Shown: piece after piece, positions 1 through 6,145 of the stretch | How the letters are laid out: every line of letters starts with the position of its first letter | Position numbering within the stretch: the stretch's first letter is position 1 | Made by a program: the position numbers and the translations under genes | Notes under the pieces: generated by a model | What the model saw: only the letters and a program-made list of their open reading frames with translations | Told to the model about the DNA's origin: nothing | Database searches by the model: none | Assembly (NCBI GenBank): GCA_946409885.1 | Contig: CAMJYF010000068.1 | Span: 1 to 7,731 of the forward strand | Direction: 5' to 3' | Length of the DNA stretch: 7,731 nucleotides | DNA from: an uncultured Clostridia bacterium | Lineage (GTDB): Bacteria > Bacillota > Clostridia > Oscillospirales > Acutalibacteraceae

Positions 1-315
1 ATCGTTGATTGCAACAACTTCATAACCTTCCGCGTTGAACATCTGTCTGAAAGCAGCATGGAGTATCAAAGGAGCGGGAGAGAAGGGCCCGGCGACGACG
101 CGGCGGATCGGCTGTCCCCGCTGCTCTATGAATTTGCCTTTGACGCCGACGGCGTGGACGACAACAACGGCGTACTGGAGGGCTACGGCACGGATGCTGC
201 CCTGAACAATGTGAACCACCTGTCCCTGTCCCTGCGCCTGACGCTGGACCGTCTGGTGAAGTATCTGCAAAGCTTCCTCTCCGTGCTGGCAAGAATGTTT
301 TTCAAAGTGAAATAG
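1..315 (+). CDS. C-terminal fragment of an unrecognised protein (5' end outside window)
   Basis: The reading frame is open from base 1 to a TAG stop at 313-315, giving 104 residues. The first internal ATG (58) has no ribosome site, so this is probably the tail of a longer gene that starts outside the window. The visible part has a polar N-terminal stretch, then an acidic segment with Asp/Asn-rich FDADGVDDNNGVLEGYGTD (about residues 50-68), which resembles a calcium-binding or dockerin-like loop only loosely. It ends with a leucine-rich, amphipathic tail finishing in RMFFKVK. Such hydrophobic-basic tails occur on some secreted or surface proteins of Clostridia, but no signal peptide can be seen because the start is missing. 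I do not recognise the family. Bases 1-60 are noticeably more AT-rich than the rest, so an old join or a degraded gene is also possible. Confidence 0.4.
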   Translation: MVDCNNFITFRVEHLSESSMEYQRSGREGPGDDAADRLSPLLYEFAFDADGVDDNNGVLEGYGTDAALNNVNHLSLSLRLTLDRLVKYLQSFLSVLARMFFKVK

Positions 316-438
316 CTGATGATATTTGGCAGCACAGCGCCTTGCGCCGTTAATCGTGGGGAAATCTACATTCAATACGTAAAAATTCGGAACTGCGTTG
401 CAACGGCGCAAGGCGCCGTGCTACGATTTTAATCAGCT
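314..438. repeat. Nested inverted-repeat (palindromic) intergenic element
   Basis: Two 21-base arms, 331-351 and 402-422, are reverse complements with a single mismatch (A336 against C417). The core is GCGCCTTGCGCCGTT against AACGGCGCAAGGCGC. Outside them lies a second, perfect 7-base pair, AGCTGAT (314-320) and ATCAGCT (432-438), placed almost symmetrically with 10 and 9 unpaired bases between inner and outer arms. The 50-base centre is AT-richer and has no open frame of note. The left end overlaps the stop codon of the preceding gene. There is no T-tract directly after the right arm, so it is not a typical intrinsic terminator, although the RNA could still fold. A miniature transposable element or REP-like repeat is the most natural reading; only copy number in the genome can decide. 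Confidence 0.6.
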
Positions 439-483
439 CGCCAAACCTCAATTTGCCCATTGATATAAGAAAGGTATCAACAT

Positions 484-1344
484 ATGTCCGCAAAAATCAT
501 AGACGGCAAAGCCATTGCCGCCTTTATCAAAGAAAACGCCGCGAAGGACGCGGCGGAATTGACGAAAAAAATCGGCCGGCATCCCTGTCTGGCCGTCATC
601 ATCGTGGGGGAGGACCCCGCCTCCAGGGTGTACGTGAACAACAAAAAGAAGGCCTGCGAGGCCTGCGGGATCACCTCGCTGGAGTACGCCCTGCCGGAGC
701 AGACGACGGAAGGGGAGCTGCTGGACCGGATCGCCGCGCTGAACGGCGACGACACGGTGGACGGCATCCTCTGCCAGCTGCCCCTGCCGAAACACATCAA
801 CGAGGAAAAGGTCATCGAGGCTATTGATCCCGCCAAGGATGTGGACGGCTTCCACCCGGTGAACGTGGGGAAGATGGTCACCGGCGGCGACGGCCTCCTG
901 CCCTGCACCCCCGCGGGGTTGGTGGAGATGCTGCGATACGAGGGCATCGACCCGGAGGGCAAGCGGTGCGTGGTCATCGGCCGCAGCAACATTGTTGGCA
1001 AGCCCGCCGCCATCCTCATGCAGCGGGCCAACGCCACTGTCACGGTGTGCCACTCCAAGACCCGCAACCTGAAGGAGATCCTGTTGCAGGCGGATATCAT
1101 CGTGGCATCCGTGGGTAAACCCCATTTCCTCACCGCGGATATGGTCAAGCCCGGCGCGGTGGTGCTGGACGTGGGCATCAACCGCCTGCCGGATAAAACG
1201 CTGGTGGGCGACGCGGAATTTGCCGAGGTGTCCGAGGTGGCGGGCTGGATCACCCCCGTGCCCGGCGGCGTGGGCCCCATGACCGTGGCCATGCTGATGA
1301 AGAACACCGTAGCGGCGGCCTGTCGGCGCGCGGCGGCAAGGTAA
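484..1344 (+). CDS. folD: Bifunctional methylenetetrahydrofolate dehydrogenase / methenyltetrahydrofolate cyclohydrolase FolD
   Basis: Cytosolic enzyme that oxidises 5,10-methylene-THF to 5,10-methenyl-THF with NADP+ and then hydrolyses it to 10-formyl-THF, which feeds purine synthesis and formylation of initiator Met-tRNA. The protein has 286 residues, a normal FolD length. Family landmarks sit where expected: YVNNK with Tyr50 and catalytic Lys54, CQLPLP with Gln98, KDVDGF with Asp121, the Rossmann nucleotide site GRSNIVGKP (166-174), and the C-terminal PGGVGPMTVAML (260-271). The ATG is preceded by AGAAAGG at 468-474 with a 9-base gap, which fixes the start. It appears to be monocistronic: the next gene has its own strong ribosome site 133 bases on. 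I could not identify a convincing promoter, and it may lie in or left of the palindromic element. Confidence 0.96.
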   Translation: MSAKIIDGKAIAAFIKENAAKDAAELTKKIGRHPCLAVIIVGEDPASRVYVNNKKKACEACGITSLEYALPEQTTEGELLDRIAALNGDDTVDGILCQLPLPKHINEEKVIEAIDPAKDVDGFHPVNVGKMVTGGDGLLPCTPAGLVEMLRYEGIDPEGKRCVVIGRSNIVGKPAAILMQRANATVTVCHSKTRNLKEILLQADIIVASVGKPHFLTADMVKPGAVVLDVGINRLPDKTLVGDAEFAEVSEVAGWITPVPGGVGPMTVAMLMKNTVAAACRRAAAR

Positions 1345-1354
1345 ACTTTGAAAG

Positions 1355-1398
1355 AAACCGGCGCGGCGCGGTAAAAAGCAGCGTTTCCGCCCGGTTTT
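1355..1398 (+). terminator. Possible weak terminator after folD
   Basis: AAACCGG (1355-1361) can pair with CCGGTTT (1391-1397), with partial inner GC pairing, and the 3' side runs into TTTT (1395-1398). The loop is long and the T-tract short. It lies 10 bases after the folD stop, where a terminator is expected. This is an inference from position and pairing. Confidence 0.35.
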
Positions 1399-1414
1399 GA
1401 TACAATGTTACTTT

Positions 1415-1450
1415 CCGTTGCTTGCGGCAACGGCGGTTTTGGGGTAGGAT
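1415..1450 (+). promoter_or_regulatory. Hairpin/dyad overlapping a weak candidate promoter of the membrane XRE gene
   Basis: CCGTTGC (1415-1421) and GCAACGG (1427-1433) form a perfect 7-base dyad around TTGCG. TTGCGG (1422-1427) and TAGGAT (1445-1450) are 17 bases apart and could be a weak -35/-10 pair. If so, the start would be near 1457 and the dyad would cover the -35, as an operator for self-repression might. The same dyad could instead be a terminator stem for folD, since TTTT follows at 1437-1440. The sequence alone does not separate these readings. Confidence 0.3.
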
Positions 1451-1462
1451 AGAGGCGAACCG

Positions 1463-1471
1463 AAAGGAGGG
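1463..1471 (+). promoter_or_regulatory. Strong ribosome binding site of the membrane XRE gene
   Basis: AAAGGAGGG sits 6 bases before the ATG at 1478. It is the strongest Shine-Dalgarno match in the window, settles the start of the gene, and implies efficient translation for a regulator. Confidence 0.85.
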
Positions 1472-1477
1472 TTCGCA

Positions 1478-2140
1478 ATGTTGCAAGATAATCTGAAAGC
1501 GCTCCGCAAGGAAAAAGGTTTTACCCAGGAGTCGCTTGCCATCGAGCTGCACGTGGTGCGGCAGACGGTTTCAAAATGGGAAAAGGGGCTTTCCGTGCCG
1601 GACGCGGAAATGCTGCAAAAGCTGTCGGAGGTGCTGGAAACGCCCGTCGCCCGCCTGCTGGGGGCGGAGCTGCCCCAGGAGGAAGCGCAGCGCAACGAGA
1701 TCGCGGAGCAGCTGGCCAAGATCAACGAGCTGCTGGCCATCAAAAACCGCCGCGTCAGACGGGTGCTGAAGACGGTGGTGATCGTGCTGGCTATCCTTAT
1801 TCTGCTGCCCGTTATCCTGTTTCCGCTGCTGCGCGCCACACGCAGCTATGTTGTTGATACCTCCGGAACCGGGGCCGCCGGGTCAGTCTCCTTTGTGTGC
1901 GAGCTGAACGGGAAAGAGTACCCCTGTGAGCTGGAATACGATCAAAACTACCGGATCGTATCCCTGATGGAGGATTTCTATATCAGCGATCATCTGGATA
2001 TTTCGCAGTATACCGACGCCAACGTATACGCGGCGCATCTGTCTGACTGGTTCACGGAGCGCGGCGGCACGGTGAGGATCGCGTCTTCTTCCGGCGAACC
2101 GCTGGCGGAACTGCCCGAAAGCGATGGAAGGGTCCCTTGA
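1478..2140 (+). CDS. Membrane-anchored XRE-family transcriptional regulator
   Basis: The protein has 220 residues. Residues 5-61 form an XRE/HTH_3 DNA-binding domain: TQESLAIELHVVRQTVSKWEKG contains helix 2 and the recognition helix, ending in the usual WEKG. Residues 66-90 are charged with leucine/isoleucine at heptad-like spacing and may be a short dimerising coiled coil. A basic RRVRR (91-95) then precedes a single hydrophobic segment of about 22 residues (97-119). By the positive-inside rule this puts the DNA-binding domain in the cytoplasm and residues 120-220 outside. The outer part, which I do not recognise, has two cysteines (141 and 150) that could form a disulfide. One-transmembrane XRE proteins are known in Firmicutes; the signal sensed and the targets are unknown here. 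The gene is flanked by its own ribosome site and a terminator, so it is probably expressed alone. Confidence 0.88.
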   Translation: MLQDNLKALRKEKGFTQESLAIELHVVRQTVSKWEKGLSVPDAEMLQKLSEVLETPVARLLGAELPQEEAQRNEIAEQLAKINELLAIKNRRVRRVLKTVVIVLAILILLPVILFPLLRATRSYVVDTSGTGAAGSVSFVCELNGKEYPCELEYDQNYRIVSLMEDFYISDHLDISQYTDANVYAAHLSDWFTERGGTVRIASSSGEPLAELPESDGRVP

Positions 2141-2153
2141 CAGCGGATGAAAA

Positions 2154-2200
2154 ACACCGGCGGGAGGCTGCTGCTCCCCGCCGGTGTATCCATTTTTCTT
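2154..2200 (+). terminator. Intrinsic terminator after the membrane XRE gene
   Basis: An 11-base perfect stem, ACACCGGCGGG (2154-2164) with CCCGCCGGTGT (2177-2187), is followed by ATCCATTTTTCTT. It starts 13 bases after the stop codon. This isolates the regulator from metG. Confidence 0.88.
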
Positions 2201-2230
2201 CCCGTGCCGCGGTCCCTTCTGCTTCCGATA

Positions 2231-2259
2231 TTGACAAATCCATTGTGCTGCTGTAAAAT
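2231..2259 (+). promoter_or_regulatory. Sigma-A promoter of metG-tatD
   Basis: A consensus TTGACA (2231-2236) and TAAAAT (2254-2259) are separated by exactly 17 bases in an AT-rich stretch. The predicted start near 2266 leaves a leader of only about 27 bases before the metG start. That is too short for a T-box or SAM riboswitch, and no such element is seen. Confidence 0.85.
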
Positions 2260-2279
2260 AAAACAGAATATAATAAAGC

Positions 2280-2295
2280 GAGGTCTGCTGTTTTG
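2280..2295 (+). promoter_or_regulatory. metG ribosome site and TTG start
   Basis: GAGG (2280-2283) lies 9 bases before TTG at 2293. No ATG or GTG is available near this position in frame, and translation from TTG gives MEKKTFYITTPIYYP, the expected MetRS N-terminus. The start is therefore TTG. Confidence 0.8.
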
Positions 2296-4254
2296 GAAAA
2301 GAAAACGTTTTATATCACAACGCCCATCTATTATCCCTCGGCCAAGCTGCACATCGGCCACACCTACTGCACCGTTTCCGCGGACGCCATGGCGCGGTAC
2401 AAGCGCCTGCAGGGCTGCGACGTGATGTTCCTGACCGGTACGGACGAGCACGGCCAGAAGATCGAGAACAAGGCGAAGGAAGCCGGCGTCACCCCCAAGG
2501 AGTTCCTCGATAACATCGTGGAAGGGCCCAAGGGCGTAAGGGACCTGTGGAAGCTGATGAACATCTCCAACGACCGCTTCATCCGCACCACCGACGACTA
2601 CCACGTGGCCGCTGTTCAGCGCATCTTCAAGAAGATGTACGAGAAGGGCGATATCTACAAGGGCGCCTACAAGGGCAAGTACTGCACCCCCTGCGAGAGC
2701 TTCTGGACCGAGAGCCAGCTTATAAACGGCTGCTGCCCGGACTGCGGCCGCCCCGTCCATGACGCCGAGGAGGAGGCCTATTTCTTCCGTCTTTCCAAGT
2801 ACGCCAAGCCCGTGCAGGAGCTCCTGGAGTCCGGCACCTTCCTCGAGCCCGCCTCCCGCGTCAACGAGATGATCAACAACTTCATCAAACCCGGCCTCGA
2901 GGACCTCTGCGTCTCCCGCACCAGCTTCAAGTGGGGCGTCCCCGTGGACTTTGACCCGGGCCACGTGGTCTACGTCTGGGTGGACGCGCTCTTCAACTAC
3001 GCCACGGCCCTTGGCTACATGAACGACCGCTACCACGACTACGACAAATACTGGCCCCCGGTGAACATCGTCGGCAAGGAGATCGTCCGCTTCCACTCCA
3101 TCATCTGGCCCGCCATGCTCATGAGCGTGGGTGAGCCGATTCCGAAGAAGGTCTACGGCCACGGCTGGCTCGTCATCGACGGCGGCAAGATGTCCAAGTC
3201 CAAGGGCAACGTGGTCGATCCCTACGTGCTGGCGGAGAAGTTCGGCGTGGACGCGCTGCGCTTCTTCCTGCTGCGCACCTTCCCCTTCGGTACGGACGGC
3301 AACTTCTCCAACGAGCTGCTCATCAAGACCATCAACACCGATCTGGCCAACGACCTGGGGAATCTGGTCTCCCGCACCGTGGCCATGGTGGAAAAATACT
3401 TCGGCAGCACCCTGCCCGCCGAACAGGAGGCCGCCGATGCCGACGCGGATCTGATCGGCATGGTCAGCGGCCTGCGCGGCCGTTATGAGGAGGCCATGGA
3501 GCGCTTCCAGTTCCAGGACGCGCTGGAGGAGATCTTCAAAGTCATCGGCCGCGCCAACAAGTATATCGACGAGAATATGCCCTGGGCCCTGGCCAAAGAT
3601 GAGAGCAAAAAAGCCCGTCTGGCCGCCGTCATGTACAACCTCCTGGAGACGGTGCGCGTCTGCGGCACCCTGCTGATCCCCTTCATGCCCGCAACCGCCG
3701 ATAAGATCTTTGCGCGTATCGGCGCGGACGAAAGCTGCCGCACATGGGAGAACGCGGCCGTGTGGGGCACGCTGCCCAAAAACGTGACCGTGGTGAAGGG
3801 CGACGCCCTCTTCCCCCGCATTGACGAGGAACAGGCGCTGGCGGAGCTTGACGCTCTGCGGGAAGCGCAGATGAAGGCCGCCCTGCCCGCCGTGGAGACC
3901 GAACCCCTCAGTGAAGAGAACGTGGATTTCGACACCTTCTGCAAAAGCGACCTGCGGGCCGTGAAGGTGAAGGCCTGCGAGGCCGTGAAAAAGAGCGACA
4001 AGCTGCTGAAATTCACGCTGGACGACGGCAGCGGCACGGACCGCACCATCCTTTCCGGCATCCATCACTACTACGAGCCGGAAGACCTGATCGGCAAGAC
4101 CTGCGTGGCCATCCTGAACCTTCCGCCGCGTAAGATGATGGGCATCCCCTCCTGCGGTATGCTGATCTCCGCCGTCCACAAAGAGCACGGCGAGGAAAAG
4201 CTGCATCTGCTGATGGTGGACGACGCCATTCCCGCCGGGGCGAAACTCTGCTGA
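2293..4254 (+). CDS. metG: Methionine--tRNA ligase with C-terminal tRNA-binding domain
   Basis: Class I aminoacyl-tRNA synthetase (cytosolic) that charges tRNA-Met with methionine using ATP. It has 653 residues, normal for the long bacterial form. The HIGH signature is intact (LHIGH, 19-23), as is KMSKS (299-303). The connective domain carries a zinc knuckle with Cys131-x2-Cys134 and Cys148-x2-Cys151. The anticodon-binding helical domain includes YIDENMPWALAKD with Trp431. From about residue 544 (VDFDTF) to the end lies an OB-fold tRNA-binding domain of the Arc1p/EMAP type, with the typical KVKACEAVKKSDKLLKF and LPPRKMMGIPSCGML stretches. This domain normally promotes dimerisation and tRNA affinity. 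The gene begins with TTG behind a strong promoter and its TGA overlaps the ATG of tatD (TGATG), so the two are translationally coupled. Confidence 0.97.
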   Translation: MEKKTFYITTPIYYPSAKLHIGHTYCTVSADAMARYKRLQGCDVMFLTGTDEHGQKIENKAKEAGVTPKEFLDNIVEGPKGVRDLWKLMNISNDRFIRTTDDYHVAAVQRIFKKMYEKGDIYKGAYKGKYCTPCESFWTESQLINGCCPDCGRPVHDAEEEAYFFRLSKYAKPVQELLESGTFLEPASRVNEMINNFIKPGLEDLCVSRTSFKWGVPVDFDPGHVVYVWVDALFNYATALGYMNDRYHDYDKYWPPVNIVGKEIVRFHSIIWPAMLMSVGEPIPKKVYGHGWLVIDGGKMSKSKGNVVDPYVLAEKFGVDALRFFLLRTFPFGTDGNFSNELLIKTINTDLANDLGNLVSRTVAMVEKYFGSTLPAEQEAADADADLIGMVSGLRGRYEEAMERFQFQDALEEIFKVIGRANKYIDENMPWALAKDESKKARLAAVMYNLLETVRVCGTLLIPFMPATADKIFARIGADESCRTWENAAVWGTLPKNVTVVKGDALFPRIDEEQALAELDALREAQMKAALPAVETEPLSEENVDFDTFCKSDLRAVKVKACEAVKKSDKLLKFTLDDGSGTDRTILSGIHHYYEPEDLIGKTCVAILNLPPRKMMGIPSCGMLISAVHKEHGEEKLHLLMVDDAIPAGAKLC

Positions 4255-5030
4255 TGGTTGCCAATATTTTTGATACCCACGCCCATTACCACGACCGTCA
4301 GTTTGACGAAGACCGTGAAACCCTGCTCGCGGAGCTGCCCTCCGCGGGCATTTTCCGCGTGGTCAACTGCGGCACGGATGGGCCCACATCGCAGATCTGC
4401 TGCGACTATGCGGACCGGTACGATTATATTTACGCCGCCTGCGGGGTCCATCCCCACGACTGCAGCCACGAAAGCGCGGACTGGCTGGATCGTATCAAGG
4501 CCCTGTGCGCCCACCCCAAATGTGTGGCGGTGGGGGAGATCGGTCTGGATTACCACTACGATTTCTCCCCTCGGGAGATGCAGCGGGATTTTTTTGAGCG
4601 GCAGCTGATCCTTGCCAAAGAGCTGGACCTGCCCGTGATCATCCACGACCGGGAGGCCCACGCGGATACCTGGGAGCTGCTGAAACAATACGCCCCCAAA
4701 GGCGTGGTGCACTGCTTTTCCGGCAGTGTGGAGATGGCCCGGGACGTGGTGAAGCTGGGGATGTATATCGGCCTGGGCGGGGCGGTGACATTTAAAAACG
4801 CGAAAAAACCGGTGGAGGTGGCGAAATACGTGCCGGAGGACCGTCTGCTGCTGGAAACGGACTGCCCCTACATGTCCCCCGTGCCCTTCCGGGGCCGGCG
4901 GTGCGATTCCCGCCTCATCGCCCACACCGCCGCTTTTATTGCCGACCTGCGCGGTGTGGAAACGCAGGATTTGATCGATCAATCGACCAAAAACGCCAAC
5001 CGTCTGTTTGCCCTGTCAGAATCCCACTGA
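4254..5030 (+). CDS. tatD: TatD-family metal-dependent hydrolase
   Basis: TIM-barrel amidohydrolase-superfamily enzyme, 258 residues, the usual TatD size. Family members act as Mg-dependent 3'-5' DNA/RNA exonucleases and in some cases as D-aminoacyl-tRNA deacylases; the exact substrate here is inferred. Metal-ligand motifs are complete: DTHAHYH with His9 and His11, GEIGLDYH with Glu95, VIIHDREAH with His131, VVHCFSG with His153, and LLLETDCPYMSP with Asp203. In the loop after this, RGRRCDS has Cys217 where many relatives carry Asn, a minor change. Its ATG overlaps the metG stop by one base; a separate ribosome site is weak because it lies inside the end of metG. A metG-tatD order is common in Firmicutes. 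Transcription ends at the stem-loop at 5059-5080. Confidence 0.94.
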   Translation: MVANIFDTHAHYHDRQFDEDRETLLAELPSAGIFRVVNCGTDGPTSQICCDYADRYDYIYAACGVHPHDCSHESADWLDRIKALCAHPKCVAVGEIGLDYHYDFSPREMQRDFFERQLILAKELDLPVIIHDREAHADTWELLKQYAPKGVVHCFSGSVEMARDVVKLGMYIGLGGAVTFKNAKKPVEVAKYVPEDRLLLETDCPYMSPVPFRGRRCDSRLIAHTAAFIADLRGVETQDLIDQSTKNANRLFALSESH

Positions 5031-5053
5031 ACGATACCTGCACAATACGCGTC

Positions 5054-5080
5054 AAAAAAAGCCGTCCGAAAGGGCGGCTT
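5054..5080. terminator. Terminator shared by tatD and the converging phosphatase-DUF896 operon
   Basis: AAGCCGTCC (5059-5067), loop GAAA, and GGGCGGCTT (5072-5080) make a 9-base stem with one G-T pair and a stable GAAA tetraloop. Read on the minus strand it is followed directly by TTTTTTT (complement of 5054-5060), a strong intrinsic terminator for the genes at 5140-6065. On the plus strand the T-tract is poor (CTTCAGTGATATT), so it probably ends tatD less well. Confidence 0.8.
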
Positions 5081-5110
5081 CAGTGATATTCTCTGGTTAA
5101 TCTTACTTCT

Positions 5111-5142
5111 TGACAATTGCGATCTGATCAGGTAATTGGTCA
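5111..5142. repeat. Imperfect palindrome between the DUF896 stop and the terminator
   Basis: TGACAATT (5111-5118) and AATTGGTCA (5134-5142) are inverted copies with one inserted base, arranged around the perfect 8-base palindrome CTGATCAG (5124-5131). The segment is AT-richer than its surroundings. It overlaps the DUF896 stop codon. I cannot assign a role: it could be a regulatory or attachment site, or chance. Confidence 0.3.
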
Positions 5143-5358
5143 GCTTTTCTTTTTCATCTCCGAAAGCCTTTCCCGGGTGCCGTCGGGGCGGACGACGATG
5201 GTGTGCTCCAGCTGCCCCCGCAGGGAGGCTTTGTACGCCTCAATGTATTCCCGCCGCAGTTTCTGCTGTTCGGCTTTTTCCGCGTCCGTCAGGCCCTCCG
5301 GGGTGCGGCTTTTGCGGGCCAGCTCGTTGATGCGGTCGATGGTCTTCTGTGTGATCAT
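5140..5358 (-). CDS. DUF896 (YnzC-type) small protein
   Basis: The protein has 72 residues. The core IDRINELARKSRTPEGLTD (7-25) followed by EKAEQQKLRREYIEAYK (28-44) is characteristic of the DUF896 family, of which B. subtilis YnzC is the known example. These are small cytosolic proteins with a two-helix N-terminal hairpin. YnzC is linked to the SOS/LexA region in Bacillus; no such neighbours are here, and the molecular role is unknown. The start at 5358 is fixed by GGAGGAGG lying 8 bases upstream inside the end of the phosphatase gene, and by a 4-base ATGA overlap with that gene's stop. The frame also stays open further upstream, but that extension lies inside the phosphatase gene and is not credible. 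The protein ends in a lysine-rich KKKS, and the run of A bases there is discussed under findings. Confidence 0.9.
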   Translation of the reverse strand: MITQKTIDRINELARKSRTPEGLTDAEKAEQQKLRREYIEAYKASLRGQLEHTIVVRPDGTRERLSEMKKKS

Positions 5359-6065
5359 AAGTGGTCCTCCTCCGGGGTGTAGAAGCCGGCAAACTCTTCG
5401 GGATCCAGCTCGATATCCCAGTCGCCCTCCAGCTGGTCGTCCGGCTCGTAGGGCTTTAAGGGGATCTCCGCCATGGCCTCCGCCTTTTTCACATTGCCCC
5501 AGATGGAGGGGATCACGTTCAGGGTGTAGCCGCAGCCGTTGGGCGTCAGCCACCGGTGCATGGGGGCTTCCGGCAGGGCGAAATACTGCATGATGGCCAT
5601 GATGACGCCCCCGTGGGTGATCACCGCCACGCTGTCCACGCCGGAGCGGATCACGCCGTCCACCAGCTCGGTAAAGCACCGGCACACCCGCTTGGCGAAA
5701 TCGCCGTTGCTCTCCCCAAAGGGGGCCGCAGCCTCCGCGCCGCCCGCCAGCCATTCCGTAAACTCCTTGTCGCCCTTCAGCTCGTCGGCGGTCATGCCCT
5801 CAAACTCGCCGAAATCGTATTCGATCAGCCCGTCCAGTATCATGGGGCTCAGGTCCGGGTAGAGGATGCGCGCCGTTTCCAGGCAGCGGTCCAGAGGGCT
5901 GGAGATCACCGCGCTGGCGGCGGGGTACTCGTATTCCGATTTCATGTCCTTCAGCTGCTTTTTGCCGTCCGCGGACAAGGCTACGTCGGTATGGCCGATG
6001 TACTGGCCCAGCTCCGCGCCCTCCGGCAGGCCGTGGCGAATCAGGTGGATCTTGAATGTGCGCAT
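5355..6065 (-). CDS. Histidine phosphatase family protein (phosphoglycerate mutase-like)
   Basis: The protein has 236 residues and belongs to the histidine phosphatase (branch 1) superfamily. The phosphate-accepting site is IRHGLPEG, with Arg10 and His11. Arg60 lies in SSPLDRCLETA, the candidate acid Glu82 in LIEYDFGEFEG, and the second catalytic His151 in VITHGGVIM, so the catalytic set is complete. The layout, with an xEYDFGEFEG motif, resembles CobC/PhoE-type phosphatases more than glycolytic PGM, but nothing here points to cobalamin synthesis. The substrate is unknown. The start has GGAAGG (complement of 6073-6078) 7 bases upstream. It is the first gene of a two-gene operon with the DUF896 gene, sharing ATGA. 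It diverges from an XRE regulator whose product may control it. Confidence 0.9.
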   Translation of the reverse strand: MRTFKIHLIRHGLPEGAELGQYIGHTDVALSADGKKQLKDMKSEYEYPAASAVISSPLDRCLETARILYPDLSPMILDGLIEYDFGEFEGMTADELKGDKEFTEWLAGGAEAAAPFGESNGDFAKRVCRCFTELVDGVIRSGVDSVAVITHGGVIMAIMQYFALPEAPMHRWLTPNGCGYTLNVIPSIWGNVKKAEAMAEIPLKPYEPDDQLEGDWDIELDPEEFAGFYTPEEDHL

Positions 6066-6081
6066 ATTTTTTCCTTCCGTC

Positions 6082-6110
6082 TTTACAAATGGTCAAAAAT
6101 CATGTAAGAT
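6082..6110 (+). promoter_or_regulatory. Sigma-A promoter of the soluble XRE gene
   Basis: TTTACA (6082-6087) and TAAGAT (6105-6110) are separated by 17 bases. The predicted start is near 6117, giving a leader of about 40 bases with AAGGAGA (6144-6150) before the ATG. Promoter matches are good but inferred. Confidence 0.65.
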
Positions 6111-6124
6111 ACTTTCAGTATACT
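6109..6124. promoter_or_regulatory. Candidate operator between the divergent promoters
   Basis: ATACT (6109-6113), spacer TTC, AGTAT (6117-6121) is an inverted repeat, and AGTATACT (6117-6124) is itself a perfect palindrome. The site overlaps the minus-strand -10 and both predicted start sites. A dimeric XRE repressor encoded next door is the obvious candidate ligand; this is inference. Confidence 0.4.
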
Positions 6125-6145
6125 ACCGATTGAAACAAGATGCAA
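6117..6145 (-). promoter_or_regulatory. Sigma-A promoter of the phosphatase-DUF896 operon
   Basis: On the minus strand, TTGCAT (complement of 6140-6145) and TATACT (complement of 6117-6122) are 17 bases apart. The predicted start is near 6110, leaving about 45 bases of leader. It faces the plus-strand promoter at 6082-6110, so polymerase can hardly sit on both at once. Confidence 0.6.

Noticed and set aside
461..469. TGATATAAG, a good extended -10 match just upstream of folD.
   Set aside because: Its start would fall near 476, after the ribosome site at 468-474, giving a leaderless message; no fitting -35 is present.
477..1478. A 333-codon minus-strand frame and a 225-codon one opposite folD.
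   Set aside because: Both are shadows of the folD codon pattern; no ribosome site and no recognisable domain.
1990..4206. A 738-codon open frame on the minus strand opposite metG.
   Set aside because: It is antisense to an intact metG with all family motifs, has a His/Gly/Val/Asp-rich composition typical of complement reading in GC-rich genes, and runs through a terminator and promoter.
4071..4982. A 303-codon minus-strand frame opposite tatD.
   Set aside because: Antisense to complete tatD; composition and lack of motifs mark it as a shadow.
5110..5138. TTGACA with TAATTG 17 bases on, a possible plus-strand promoter antisense to the DUF896 gene.
   Set aside because: The -10 match is poor (3 of 6) and there is no gene downstream on that strand; the palindrome explains the sequence as well.
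5359..5754. A longer N-terminal version of the DUF896 protein starting at 5754.
   Set aside because: It lies inside the phosphatase gene in another frame, and family members start at the MITQKTIDRINELA equivalent.
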